Shown here: one piece after another, positions 46,757-57,190 of the stretch
How positions within the stretch are numbered: the first letter of the stretch is position 1
Layout: every line of letters starts with the position of its first letter
Assembly: GCF_012489685.1 (NCBI RefSeq)
Contig: NC_080044.1
Coordinates: 55,295,507-55,359,506, forward strand
From: Lotus japonicus
Lineage: Eukaryota; Streptophyta; Magnoliopsida; Fabales; Fabaceae
Reading direction: 5' to 3'
DNA: 64,000 nt
Notes under the pieces: generated by a model
Databases searched by the model: none
Told to the model about the DNA's origin: nothing
Seen by the model: the letters and a program-made list of their open reading frames with translations, nothing else
Program-made: the position numbers and the translations under genes

Positions 46757-47002
46757 AGGTGTGAGACCTTGTGAATGCGTGATACTCCACTGAGGCGTGA
46801 GACCTTGTGGAAAGCATGGATCTTCACTGAGGCGTGAGACCTCGTGAACAGCATGATACTTCATTGAAGCGTGAGACTTCGTGCAAGTGTGTAAATTCAC
46901 TGAGGCGTGAGACCTTGTGAAAGCATAAAACTTCACTGAAGCGTGAGACTTTGTGAATGTGTGAGACTCCACAGAAGCGTGAGACTTCGTGAGAGCATTG
47001 AT
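46757..47002 (+). repeat. Minisatellite in the 5' LTR
   Basis: About seven imperfect units of 34-40 bases built on CACTGAGGCGTGAGACCTTG, with ending variants TGTGAAAGCAT and CGTGCAAGTGT. The same array is at 59423-59668 in the 3' LTR. Confidence 0.85.
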
Positions 47003-47651
47003 GACTCGAAGAGTTGTCGTGAGTGGTTGCACTCTTTTGTTTATGATTAATTGTATTTTGTCGCAGAATCGACATTTACCTTAGGGTATTCTTTTAGAGA
47101 CTTTAAGTTAATCTAGAACACGTGGCGACGTGTCGGGTGAGGTCGGAGACGTTATTTGGCTAATCACTTGCATTCATGCACTCATTTTGAGGTTAATACA
47201 CGGCGTGATACCGGACCTCGGTGGATTCCAAAATGGTCATAAGACCCGGATTTCCATATTTAGGACACTACGGTGGTCCTCAGTAGCAGACGGAATGGCA
47301 GACCTACGGGTTCACTGCTGATCTGACTACTTTTGTGTGGTGTAAGAGACACGCGAGCAGGAAGGTACCCACCGTGGCTGGTGTTAGGGCCGTCTCGTTG
47401 ATGTCCATCCTTCTTCCGGAATGCATTTTGTTACTCAGCATTGCATTTCATGCAACATACATGCTAACTTAGTTGCTGAGTGTGATTGGTAACGGTTTAT
47501 CCTATTTTTGAGGCATGCTACTTGTTTTTATGGCTCTTTATATTTATTGTGATACATGCAACCCTAGGAAGCTATCCCAAAACTTATAAGCCTGAGAGGC
47601 TAGTATTTATTATCCTATAATTATATCTGGTTTTATTAATTATATAATTCT

Positions 47652-48191
47652 TTGGAGTTGACCCTCGCGTCTGCTGTGTGTGTTTGGGCGGACTACGCCA
47701 TTTGTCAGATGAGTATGGGGGATTGGTTTACCATGGTCAGCCCGTCAGGGGGGACCAGGTACGAGATGCTTGACCAAGACGACCCAGGTGCATGGGTGGT
47801 CGATCCCGAGGGCCACCGTGCGACCTACACCGGTCGGATCATGGAGGACCGTGTCGATCGATTCGGACGCTTGACGGAGGGAGTGATGAGGAGGCACATA
47901 GTGAGCTTCAACCTGCCTCCAGGAGTACACTGTGGACCCGGCTTGGGAGTACCTCCACCGCCACCATCTCCTTCAGATGATGAGGACCCTTCTGAGGAGT
48001 TGCCAGTAGGTGGGGCTTCGACGGAGTCTAGTCCGTCTACTGCTGCTGCTGTCGTTGCGGATCTCGTTCCGGGCCCCGAGCCCGAGAGTCCAGTGCGGGA
48101 GCGCATTAGGGTGGACAGAGAGGGCAGTGTTGAGTACGTCGACCTAGTCGTCCTGGATGCAGATTCGGATGACGACCGCGCTAGCATGTAG
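47652..48191 (+). CDS. ORF in the LTR, acidic/proline-rich, function unknown
   Basis: 179 codons if started at the first Met; MSMGDWFTMV (from 47709) is a more natural start. The first part (residues 20-95) has globular composition (MLDQDDPGAWVVDPEGH; RLTEGVMRRHIVSF). The second is low-complexity (PPPPPSPSDDEDPSEE; SPSTAAAVVADLVPGPEPE) and acidic. It is G/C-rich compared with the rest of the LTR. Given the TATA box at 45198 it would lie in the leader upstream of gag. Its presence in both LTRs is simply duplication, so it is not evidence of selection. No family recognised. Confidence 0.4.
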   Translation: MELTLASAVCVWADYAICQMSMGDWFTMVSPSGGTRYEMLDQDDPGAWVVDPEGHRATYTGRIMEDRVDRFGRLTEGVMRRHIVSFNLPPGVHCGPGLGVPPPPPSPSDDEDPSEELPVGGASTESSPSTAAAVVADLVPGPEPESPVRERIRVDREGSVEYVDLVVLDADSDDDRASM

Positions 48192-48645
48192 GATCGAGTG
48201 CTAGTGTGGGCTCCTCGGGTAGGGATAGTGTAGGAGTTGTGTCGATGCTCTGACCGTCATGCTTCCGTTTTGGGGACAGGGTAGTTTTCCTACCGGTAGC
48301 TTTTGTGTGGTTTCCTATGGAGATCACAGAGAGCTGGTTGGATTTAGGGGGTCTTTTCTTAGGCCGCTGGGCCAACTTGCTCTCAGTTTTTGTAGGTTAG
48401 TGTTGCGGACACAGTATCTTCATCTTGGACTGTACATATTGCCTTCGGGCGTTACTCTTTTCTGTCACCCGACACGAGGCATGTATATATAGTTGTATAG
48501 TAGTTCCTTTTATCTTTTGTTGGGGAGTTTTATTGCTTTTTGTCTTTAGTTATATTGTCGAAAAAAAATAATTCACGTTTTTCCGCTTAAAGTATTTTCT
48601 TTTGGTTACTAAAGTGACGCCACCGAAATCGGGGTGTTACATTTG

Positions 48646-48657
48646 TGGTATCAGAGC
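48646..48657 (+). other. Primer binding site (initiator tRNA-Met)
   Basis: TGGTATCAGAGC, four bases after the LTR end, is the classic plant PBS complementary to the 3' end of initiator tRNA-Met. A second copy is at 52526-52537 in the repeated interior. Confidence 0.92.
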
Positions 48658-48854
48658 TTAGTCGAGTCTTTCGGGAGTCTTTGGGGAATAGGTCTTCTGT
48701 GCTAGGTTGTGTGACTCTGCAAAGAGTAAAAATTGATTGTCTGCCAAGCGATTTTTCGCTTAGAATTGTTTGAAGTTATTGCTTAATCATATTGTATAGT
48801 TATTTTGGATGCTATCTTATGATGAGCACTAACTGTTTGTTAATTTAGCAGAAC

Positions 48855-51800
48855 ATGGTGAACGCTAACCAACTAGCTGAGATGATGGCCACTATGGCCC
48901 AAGCTGTGACTGCACAGGCAAACGATAATGCTATGAGGCGTGCTGCTGAGGAGGCACGTGATCAGCACCAACGCCAGAGGGAAGTGGCAATGGATCAGAA
49001 CAGAGGCCTGAATGATTTTAGGAGACAGGATCCACCTAAGTTCTCGGGGGGTACGGACCCGGACAAAGCGGATCTCTGGATCCAGGAGATTGAAAAGATC
49101 TTCGGTGTATTGCAGACTGCTGAGGGGGCCAAGGTGGGAATGGCAACCTTTCTACTGTTGGGTGATGCTGAGTACTGGTGGAGAGGCGCCAGAGGAATGA
49201 TGGAAGCAAACAACCTGGAAGTGAACTGGACTTCGTTTCGTGCTGCTTTTCTGGAAAAGTATTTTCCAGATAGTGCGCGGGACGAGCGTGAGTCGCAATT
49301 CCTGACACTTCGTCAGGGTAGCATGTCCATCCCGGAATATGCTGCCAAGCTGGAATCGTTGGCCAAGCACTTTCGATTCTTCCGCAATGGGGTCGATGAA
49401 CCCTACATGTGCAAGCGCTTTGTGAATGGGCTGAGGCCCGATATTGAAGACTCGGTGAAACCGTTGGGGATCACTCGTTTTCAGACTTTGGTTGAGAAAG
49501 CCACTGAGGTGGAGATAATGAAGAACAGGAGACTGAACCGTGTTGGGACAGGAGGGCCGATGAGGTCGGGCTCTCAAAATTTTCAAGGCAGAGGGAGATT
49601 TCAGAGTAGGAAGCCGTATCAACGTCCTGCAGGTAGAGGAATTGCTTCAGGATCTTATAGGCCCATGGTGGGTACTGCTGGAGGTTCTGGAGGTCAGACT
49701 GTGAACAGGGAGATGACCTGTTACAGATGTGGGCAGCCTGGGCACTATGCCAATGCTTGTACTGACATGAGGCCCAAATGCTTTAACTGTAACAAGTTGG
49801 GGCATACTGCTGCTCAATGCAGAGCACCTAAGACAGAACCAGCTGTAAACACTGCTCGTGGGAAGCGTCCTGCTGCCAAGGCAAGAGTCTACACCATGGA
49901 TGGTGAAGAAGCTGAAGATGTTGATGGTCTGATCAGGGGAGATTGCGAGATTGACGGTAATCTCCTAACTGTACTTTTTGATTCCGGAGCAACGCACTCT
50001 TTTATCTCTAGGGAATGTGCTACTAGATTAAAACTTCCCGTTACTGCTTTGAGTTTCGATCTTATAGTTACCACACCTGCCAAAACTCTGCTTGCCAATA
50101 CTGCATGCATGTATTGCCCAGTAACCTATAGGGATAAAGTTTACCATGCTAACCTAGTGTGCCTAACTCTCAAGAACCTAGATGTTATCCTAGGGATGGA
50201 CTGGTTGTCTCACTACCATTGTCTTCTGGACTGTAGCCGAAAGAGAGTGGTATTTCCTGACTCGGACCTTTCCGAGTGTCTATCCGCCAATCATATTAAT
50301 GTCTCTCTGAATGAAGGATCTCAAGAGTATTCAGTTTTGTTGAGCTTGGAGAGTAAAGGAAATTCGGAAGTGAGTAATATTCCAGTTGTGAGGGACTTCG
50401 CGGATGTTTTTCCTGTCGATGTACCTGGTTTGCCGCCTGTACGCGACATTGAGTTTGCTATTGACATCGTACCGGGAACAGGACCGATTTCGATTGCACC
50501 ATATCGGGTGGCACCTGCGGAATTGGTGGAGTTGAAGTCTCAACTTGAGGATCTTCTGTCGAAAGGATTCATCCGACCAAGCGTTTCACCTTGGGGAGCA
50601 CCCGTCTTATTGGTGAAGAAGAAGGATGGGAAATCTAGACTTTGTGTCGACTATCGACAACTGAACAAAGTAACCGTCAAGAATAGGTATCCGCTACCCA
50701 GAATTGATGATTTGATGGATCAACTACGAGGAGCTGCGATATTCTCAAAGATAGACCTGAAGTCGGGTTACCATCAAATTAGAGTAAAGACTGAGGATAT
50801 CCAGAAGACGGCATTCCGGACTCGTTATGGACACTATGAGTATCTAGTGATGCCATTTGGGGTGACAAACGCACCTGCTATCTTCATGGATTACATGAAC
50901 AGGACATTCCATCCGTTCTTGGATCGATTCGTCGTGGTGTTTATCGACGACATTCTGATCTACTCAAAGAACGCTGAAGATCATGAAGGGCACTTGCGTC
51001 AGGTTTTACAAGTGTTGAGAGAGACAAAGTTGTACGCCAACCCTTCTAAGTGTGAATTTTGGCTCGAAGAGGTAAAATTCTTGGGCCATGTGATTTCTAA
51101 AGAAGGTATAGCTGTGGATCCAGCAAAGGTAGAGACGGTGTTGTCATGGGAACGGCCAAAGACCGTGACTGAGATCAGGAGTTTTGTCGGTTTGGCGGGA
51201 TACTATCGTCGCTTCATTGAGAATTTCGCCAAGATCGTTGGACCCTTGACTCAACTCACGAGAAAGGATCAACCTTTTGCATGGACCGAAGCGTGCGAAA
51301 CTAGTTTTCAGACAATGAAGGAACGTTTGACGACGTCACCTGTACTCGTCTTACCGCAACCAGAGGAACCGTATGAAGTGTACTGTGATGCTTCGCATCA
51401 AGGTTTGGGATGTGTGCTGATGCAGCATCGGAAAGTGGTGGCTTATGCTTCACGACAACTGAAGACTCATGAGAAGAACTATCCGACTCATGACTTAGAA
51501 CTTGCTGCCATTGTGTTTTCGTTGAAGATCTGGAGACATCACTTATATGGATGCAATTTCACCATATTTAGCGATCACAAGAGCTTGAAGTACTTGTTTG
51601 ACCAGAAGGAGTTGAACATGAGACAACGACGTTGGATGGAGTTTCTCAAGGATTACGATTTTACCTTACAATACCATCCTGGAAAAGCTAATGTTGTTGC
51701 TGATGCATTGAGCAGGAAAATGCATATCTCGTCAATGATGGTGAAGGAGCTACAACTGCTGGAAACAATTCCGAGATTTGAGTTTGGACGTAAGATTATC

Positions 51801-51881
51801 CGAGGGAGAACTGAGGTTCGGGATGATCAGGATTACCAATGGATTGATGGAAGAAATCCGAGACCAACAGTTACAAGATGA
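48855..51881 (+). pseudogene. Gag-pol, incomplete first copy
   Basis: Same sequence as the start of the intact ORF at 52735: gag, two CCHC knuckles, protease, RT and RNase H. An extra A at about 51762-51766 (CTGGAAACAATTCC versus CTGGAACAATTCC) shifts the frame after RNase H and leads to a stop at 51879-51881. The sequence continues in the original register to 52052 (STLSIHPGG-type integrase start) and is then lost in the gap. With no other differences seen, this may be a redundant contig of the same element, not a second gene. Confidence 0.85.
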
Positions 51882-52052
51882 ATTTTTACTCGGAAAAAGG
51901 AATTTGGTAATTCAGGGTAAGGACCCGGAATTCAAGGTAGGAAGTGACAATATCCTACGGTGTAAGGGTAGAGTTTGCGTACCCAACAACCCTGACCTAA
52001 GGAGGTTGATACTGGACGAAGGTCATAAAAGTAAGCTGAGCATTCACCCTGG

Positions 52053-52152
52053 NNNNNNNNNNNNNNNNNNNNNNNNNNNNNNNNNNNNNNNNNNNNNNNN
52101 NNNNNNNNNNNNNNNNNNNNNNNNNNNNNNNNNNNNNNNNNNNNNNNNNNNN
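52053..52152. other. Assembly gap, exactly 100 Ns
   Basis: One hundred Ns, a conventional size for a gap of unknown length. Frames running through it are meaningless. Confidence 0.99.
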
Positions 52153-52521
52153 TTTGGGGACAGGGTAGTTTTCCTACCGGTAGCTTTGTGTGGTTTCCTA
52201 TGGAGATCACAGAGAGCTGGTTGGATTTAGGGGGTCTTTTCTTAGGCCGCTGGGCCAACTTGCTCTCAGTTTTTGTAGGTTAGTGTTGCGGACACAGTAT
52301 CTTCATCTTGGACTGTACATATTGCCTTCGGGCGTTACTCTTTTCTGTCACCCGACACGAGGCATGTATATATAGTTGTATAGTAGTTCCTTTTATCTTT
52401 GTTGGGGAGTTTTATTGCTTTTTGTCTTTAGTTATATTGTCGAAAAAATAATTCACGTTTTTCCGCTTAAAGTATTTTCTTTTGGTTACTAAAGTGACGC
52501 CACCGAAATCGGGGTGTTACA
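52153..52521 (+). repeat. 3' fragment of a gypsy LTR after the gap
   Basis: Matches 48269-48641 of the 5' LTR, ending GGGGTGTTACA. Differences seen are single-base losses in homopolymers (CTTTTG to CTTTG twice) and a two-base loss in an A-run near 52442. The PBS follows at once. Confidence 0.92.
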
Positions 52522-52734
52522 TTTGTGGTATCAGAGCTTAGTCGAGTCTTTCGGGAGTCTTTGGGGAATAGGTCTTCTGTGCTAGGTTGTGTGACTCTGC
52601 AAAGAGTAAAAATTGATTGTCTGCCAAGCGATTTTTCGCTTAGAATTGTTTGAAGTTATTGCTTAATCATATTGTATAGTTATTTTGGATGCTATCTTAT
52701 GATGAGCACTAACTGTTTGTTAATTTAGCAGAAC

Positions 52735-55700
52735 ATGGTGAACGCTAACCAACTAGCTGAGATGATGGCCACTATGGCCCAAGCTGTGACTGCACAGGCA
52801 AACGATAATGCTATGAGGCGTGCTGCTGAGGAGGCACGTGATCAGCACCAACGCCAGAGGGAAGTGGCAATGGATCAGAACAGAGGCCTGAATGATTTTA
52901 GGAGACAGGATCCACCTAAGTTCTCGGGGGGTACGGACCCGGACAAAGCGGATCTCTGGATCCAGGAGATTGAAAAGATCTTCGGTGTATTGCAGACTGC
53001 TGAGGGGGCCAAGGTGGGAATGGCAACCTTTCTACTGTTGGGTGATGCTGAGTACTGGTGGAGAGGCGCCAGAGGAATGATGGAAGCAAACAACCTGGAA
53101 GTGAACTGGACTTCGTTTCGTGCTGCTTTTCTGGAAAAGTATTTTCCAGATAGTGCGCGGGACGAGCGTGAGTCGCAATTCCTGACACTTCGTCAGGGTA
53201 GCATGTCCATCCCGGAATATGCTGCCAAGCTGGAATCGTTGGCCAAGCACTTTCGATTCTTCCGCAATGGGGTCGATGAACCCTACATGTGCAAGCGCTT
53301 TGTGAATGGGCTGAGGCCCGATATTGAAGACTCGGTGAAACCGTTGGGGATCACTCGTTTTCAGACTTTGGTTGAGAAAGCCACTGAGGTGGAGATAATG
53401 AAGAACAGGAGACTGAACCGTGTTGGGACAGGAGGGCCGATGAGGTCGGGCTCTCAAAATTTTCAAGGCAGAGGGAGATTTCAGAGTAGGAAGCCGTATC
53501 AACGTCCTGCAGGTAGAGGAATTGCTTCAGGATCTTATAGGCCCATGGTGGGTACTGCTGGAGGTTCTGGAGGTCAGACTGTGAACAGGGAGATGACCTG
53601 TTACAGATGTGGGCAGCCTGGGCACTATGCCAATGCTTGTACTGACATGAGGCCCAAATGCTTTAACTGTAACAAGTTGGGGCATACTGCTGCTCAATGC
53701 AGAGCACCTAAGACAGAACCAGCTGTAAACACTGCTCGTGGGAAGCGTCCTGCTGCCAAGGCAAGAGTCTACACCATGGATGGTGAAGAAGCTGAAGATG
53801 TTGATGGTCTGATCAGGGGAGATTGCGAGATTGACGGTAATCTCCTAACTGTACTTTTTGATTCCGGAGCAACGCACTCTTTTATCTCTAGGGAATGTGC
53901 TACTAGATTAAAACTTCCCGTTACTGCTTTGAGTTTCGATCTTATAGTTACCACACCTGCCAAAACTCTGCTTGCCAATACTGCATGCATGTATTGCCCA
54001 GTAACCTATAGGGATAAAGTTTACCATGCTAACCTAGTGTGCCTAACTCTCAAGAACCTAGATGTTATCCTAGGGATGGACTGGTTGTCTCACTACCATT
54101 GTCTTCTGGACTGTAGCCGAAAGAGAGTGGTATTTCCTGACTCGGACCTTTCCGAGTGTCTATCCGCCAATCATATTAATGTCTCTCTGAATGAAGGATC
54201 TCAAGAGTATTCAGTTTTGTTGAGCTTGGAGAGTAAAGGAAATTCGGAAGTGAGTAATATTCCAGTTGTGAGGGACTTCGCGGATGTTTTTCCTGTCGAT
54301 GTACCTGGTTTGCCGCCTGTACGCGACATTGAGTTTGCTATTGACATCGTACCGGGAACAGGACCGATTTCGATTGCACCATATCGGGTGGCACCTGCGG
54401 AATTGGTGGAGTTGAAGTCTCAACTTGAGGATCTTCTGTCGAAAGGATTCATCCGACCAAGCGTTTCACCTTGGGGAGCACCCGTCTTATTGGTGAAGAA
54501 GAAGGATGGGAAATCTAGACTTTGTGTCGACTATCGACAACTGAACAAAGTAACCGTCAAGAATAGGTATCCGCTACCCAGAATTGATGATTTGATGGAT
54601 CAACTACGAGGAGCTGCGATATTCTCAAAGATAGACCTGAAGTCGGGTTACCATCAAATTAGAGTAAAGACTGAGGATATCCAGAAGACGGCATTCCGGA
54701 CTCGTTATGGACACTATGAGTATCTAGTGATGCCATTTGGGGTGACAAACGCACCTGCTATCTTCATGGATTACATGAACAGGACATTCCATCCGTTCTT
54801 GGATCGATTCGTCGTGGTGTTTATCGACGACATTCTGATCTACTCAAAGAACGCTGAAGATCATGAAGGGCACTTGCGTCAGGTTTTACAAGTGTTGAGA
54901 GAGACAAAGTTGTACGCCAACCCTTCTAAGTGTGAATTTTGGCTCGAAGAGGTAAAATTCTTGGGCCATGTGATTTCTAAAGAAGGTATAGCTGTGGATC
55001 CAGCAAAGGTAGAGACGGTGTTGTCATGGGAACGGCCAAAGACCGTGACTGAGATCAGGAGTTTTGTCGGTTTGGCGGGATACTATCGTCGCTTCATTGA
55101 GAATTTCGCCAAGATCGTTGGACCCTTGACTCAACTCACGAGAAAGGATCAACCTTTTGCATGGACCGAAGCGTGCGAAACTAGTTTTCAGACAATGAAG
55201 GAACGTTTGACGACGTCACCTGTACTCGTCTTACCGCAACCAGAGGAACCGTATGAAGTGTACTGTGATGCTTCGCATCAAGGTTTGGGATGTGTGCTGA
55301 TGCAGCATCGGAAAGTGGTGGCTTATGCTTCACGACAACTGAAGACTCATGAGAAGAACTATCCGACTCATGACTTAGAACTTGCTGCCATTGTGTTTTC
55401 GTTGAAGATCTGGAGACATCACTTATATGGATGCAATTTCACCATATTTAGCGATCACAAGAGCTTGAAGTACTTGTTTGACCAGAAGGAGTTGAACATG
55501 AGACAACGACGTTGGATGGAGTTTCTCAAGGATTACGATTTTACCTTACAATACCATCCTGGAAAAGCTAATGTTGTTGCTGATGCATTGAGCAGGAAAA
55601 TGCATATCTCGTCAATGATGGTGAAGGAGCTACAACTGCTGGAACAATTCCGAGATTTGAGTTTGGACGTAAGATTATCCGAGGGAGAACTGAGGTTCGG

Positions 55701-57153
55701 GATGATCAGGATTACCAATGGATTGATGGAAGAAATCCGAGACCAACAGTTACAAGATGAATTTTTACTCGGAAAAAGGAATTTGGTAATTCAGGGTAAG
55801 GACCCGGAATTCAAGGTAGGAAGTGACAATATCCTACGGTGTAAGGGTAGAGTTTGCGTACCCAACAACCCTGACCTAAGGAGGTTGATACTGGACGAAG
55901 GTCATAAAAGTAAGCTGAGCATTCACCCTGGAATGAAAAAGATGCACCAGGACTTGAAGGTGAATTTTTGGTGGCCAGGAATGAAAAGACAAGTGGCAGA
56001 ATATGTAGCTGCATGTTTGACCTGTCAAAAGGCGAAGGTGGAACATCAGAAATCTGCGGGTATGCTACAAAGCTTGGATGTACCTCAATGGAAATGGGAT
56101 AGCATATCGATGGATTTTGTCGTGGCATTACCAAGAACTCAAAGAGGATATGACTCGATTTGGGTAATCGTGGATCGACTGACTAAGTCGGCTCATTTCA
56201 TACCGGTGAGAACTACGTACAACGTGGATAAGCTATCAGAGATTTATATAGCTAAGATTGTGCGACTTCATGGAGTGCCAACAAGTATCGTTTCCGATAG
56301 AGACCCGAAGTTTACTTCACATCTGTGGGGAGCTCTTCATGAGGCTTTGGGAACGAGGCTGAGATTAAGCTCTGCTTATCATCCACAGACTGATGGGCAA
56401 ACTGAGAGAACTATCCAATCATTGGAGGATTTGCTACGAGCTTGCGTGTTAGACAATAAGGGCAGTTGGGACACCCTATTGCCACTGATTGAATTCACAT
56501 ATAACAACAGTTTTCATACGACCATAGGTATGGCACCGTATGAGGCATTGTATGGCCGCAAGTGTAGAACACCTTTATGTTGGTATCAAGATGGAGAGAA
56601 TTTGTTAGTAGGACCGGAACTTCTGCAACAGACAACTGAGAAGATTAAACAGATCAGGGAGAAGATGAAGGCTTCTCAGAGTAGACAGAAGAGCTATGCA
56701 GATCAAAGGCGCAGAACCCTGGAATTCGAAGAAGGAGATCATGTGTTTCTGCGAGTTACCCAGACTACAGGAGTTGGTCGAGCAATCAAGTCAAGAAAGC
56801 TGACGCCAAAGTTCATTGGACCTTATCAGATTACTCGTCGTGTAGGACCGGTAGCTTATCAGATCGCATTACCGCCTTTTCTATCAAACGTTCACGATGT
56901 ATTCCATGTGTCACAACTGCGGAAGTATATTGCTGATCCGATGCACGTCATCGAGCTGGATGACATTGAGTTGAAGGATAACTTGTCTTTCGAGACACCG
57001 CCAATCAGCATTGGTGACACAAGGGTAAAGCAGTTGAGGGGTAAAGAGATCGAGTTAGTGAAGGTTATTTGGAACAAGGACACCGGTGATGCAACGTGGG
57101 AGCTGAAGGAAAAGATCAAGGAACAGTATCCAGAACTTTTTACTGACCCTTAA
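52735..57153 (+). CDS. Gag-pol polyprotein with chromodomain (Ty3/gypsy), intact
   Basis: One ORF of 1472 codons. Gag covers about residues 55-260 ([37 protein letters not shown]). Two CCHC knuckles lie at about 288-325 ([28 protein letters not shown]). The protease active site [10 protein letters not shown] is at about 376 and RT covers about 560-740 ([13 protein letters not shown]; catalytic FIDDILIYS at about 697). RNase H begins near YCDASHQG (about 842). The integrase zinc region ([16 protein letters not shown]) is at about 1064 and its core includes SDRDPKF (about 1188) and [11 protein letters not shown]. The C-terminal chromodomain (about 1423-1470; [19 protein letters not shown]) may direct insertion into heterochromatin in this family. 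No lesion is seen, so the element could still encode all its proteins. Confidence 0.96.
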   Translation: MVNANQLAEMMATMAQAVTAQANDNAMRRAAEEARDQHQRQREVAMDQNRGLNDFRRQDPPKFSGGTDPDKADLWIQEIEKIFGVLQTAEGAKVGMATFLLLGDAEYWWRGARGMMEANNLEVNWTSFRAAFLEKYFPDSARDERESQFLTLRQGSMSIPEYAAKLESLAKHFRFFRNGVDEPYMCKRFVNGLRPDIEDSVKPLGITRFQTLVEKATEVEIMKNRRLNRVGTGGPMRSGSQNFQGRGRFQSRKPYQRPAGRGIASGSYRPMVGTAGGSGGQTVNREMTCYRCGQPGHYANACTDMRPKCFNCNKLGHTAAQCRAPKTEPAVNTARGKRPAAKARVYTMDGEEAEDVDGLIRGDCEIDGNLLTVLFDSGATHSFISRECATRLKLPVTALSFDLIVTTPAKTLLANTACMYCPVTYRDKVYHANLVCLTLKNLDVILGMDWLSHYHCLLDCSRKRVVFPDSDLSECLSANHINVSLNEGSQEYSVLLSLESKGNSEVSNIPVVRDFADVFPVDVPGLPPVRDIEFAIDIVPGTGPISIAPYRVAPAELVELKSQLEDLLSKGFIRPSVSPWGAPVLLVKKKDGKSRLCVDYRQLNKVTVKNRYPLPRIDDLMDQLRGAAIFSKIDLKSGYHQIRVKTEDIQKTAFRTRYGHYEYLVMPFGVTNAPAIFMDYMNRTFHPFLDRFVVVFIDDILIYSKNAEDHEGHLRQVLQVLRETKLYANPSKCEFWLEEVKFLGHVISKEGIAVDPAKVETVLSWERPKTVTEIRSFVGLAGYYRRFIENFAKIVGPLTQLTRKDQPFAWTEACETSFQTMKERLTTSPVLVLPQPEEPYEVYCDASHQGLGCVLMQHRKVVAYASRQLKTHEKNYPTHDLELAAIVFSLKIWRHHLYGCNFTIFSDHKSLKYLFDQKELNMRQRRWMEFLKDYDFTLQYHPGKANVVADALSRKMHISSMMVKELQLLEQFRDLSLDVRLSEGELRFGMIRITNGLMEEIRDQQLQDEFLLGKRNLVIQGKDPEFKVGSDNILRCKGRVCVPNNPDLRRLILDEGHKSKLSIHPGMKKMHQDLKVNFWWPGMKRQVAEYVAACLTCQKAKVEHQKSAGMLQSLDVPQWKWDSISMDFVVALPRTQRGYDSIWVIVDRLTKSAHFIPVRTTYNVDKLSEIYIAKIVRLHGVPTSIVSDRDPKFTSHLWGALHEALGTRLRLSSAYHPQTDGQTERTIQSLEDLLRACVLDNKGSWDTLLPLIEFTYNNSFHTTIGMAPYEALYGRKCRTPLCWYQDGENLLVGPELLQQTTEKIKQIREKMKASQSRQKSYADQRRRTLEFEEGDHVFLRVTQTTGVGRAIKSRKLTPKFIGPYQITRRVGPVAYQIALPPFLSNVHDVFHVSQLRKYIADPMHVIELDDIELKDNLSFETPPISIGDTRVKQLRGKEIELVKVIWNKDTGDATWELKEKIKEQYPELFTDP

Positions 57154-57178
57154 GTTTCGAGGTCGAAACTTTCTTTTT

Positions 57179-57190
57179 GGAGGGTAGTAA
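57179..57190 (+). other. Polypurine tract candidate
   Basis: GGAGGGTAGTAA directly before the 3' LTR start at 57191. The GGAGGG core after a T-run is a plausible plus-strand primer, although the TAGTAA between it and the LTR is unusual. Confidence 0.5.

Larger units (their letters stand above)
44525..48641 (+). repeat. 5' LTR of the gypsy element
   Basis: 4117 bp, begins TGTAAGGCCC and ends GGGGTGTTACA. It carries a TATA box at 45198, so almost 3.4 kb of it would be transcribed leader (R/U5). It includes a GT donor-like site (CTCGAG|GTAGGTAA, about 45347), a 36-40-bp minisatellite (46757-47002) and a 179-codon ORF (47652-48191). Confidence 0.95.

Noticed and set aside
49152..49622. 156-codon minus-strand frame inside gag (and its copy at 53032-53502)
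   Set aside because: Shadow of the gag-pol reading frame on the opposite strand.
51778..52230. Frame running through the N gap
   Set aside because: Part of its translation is unknown residues; it is the pol frame after the extra A, joined artificially to LTR sequence.
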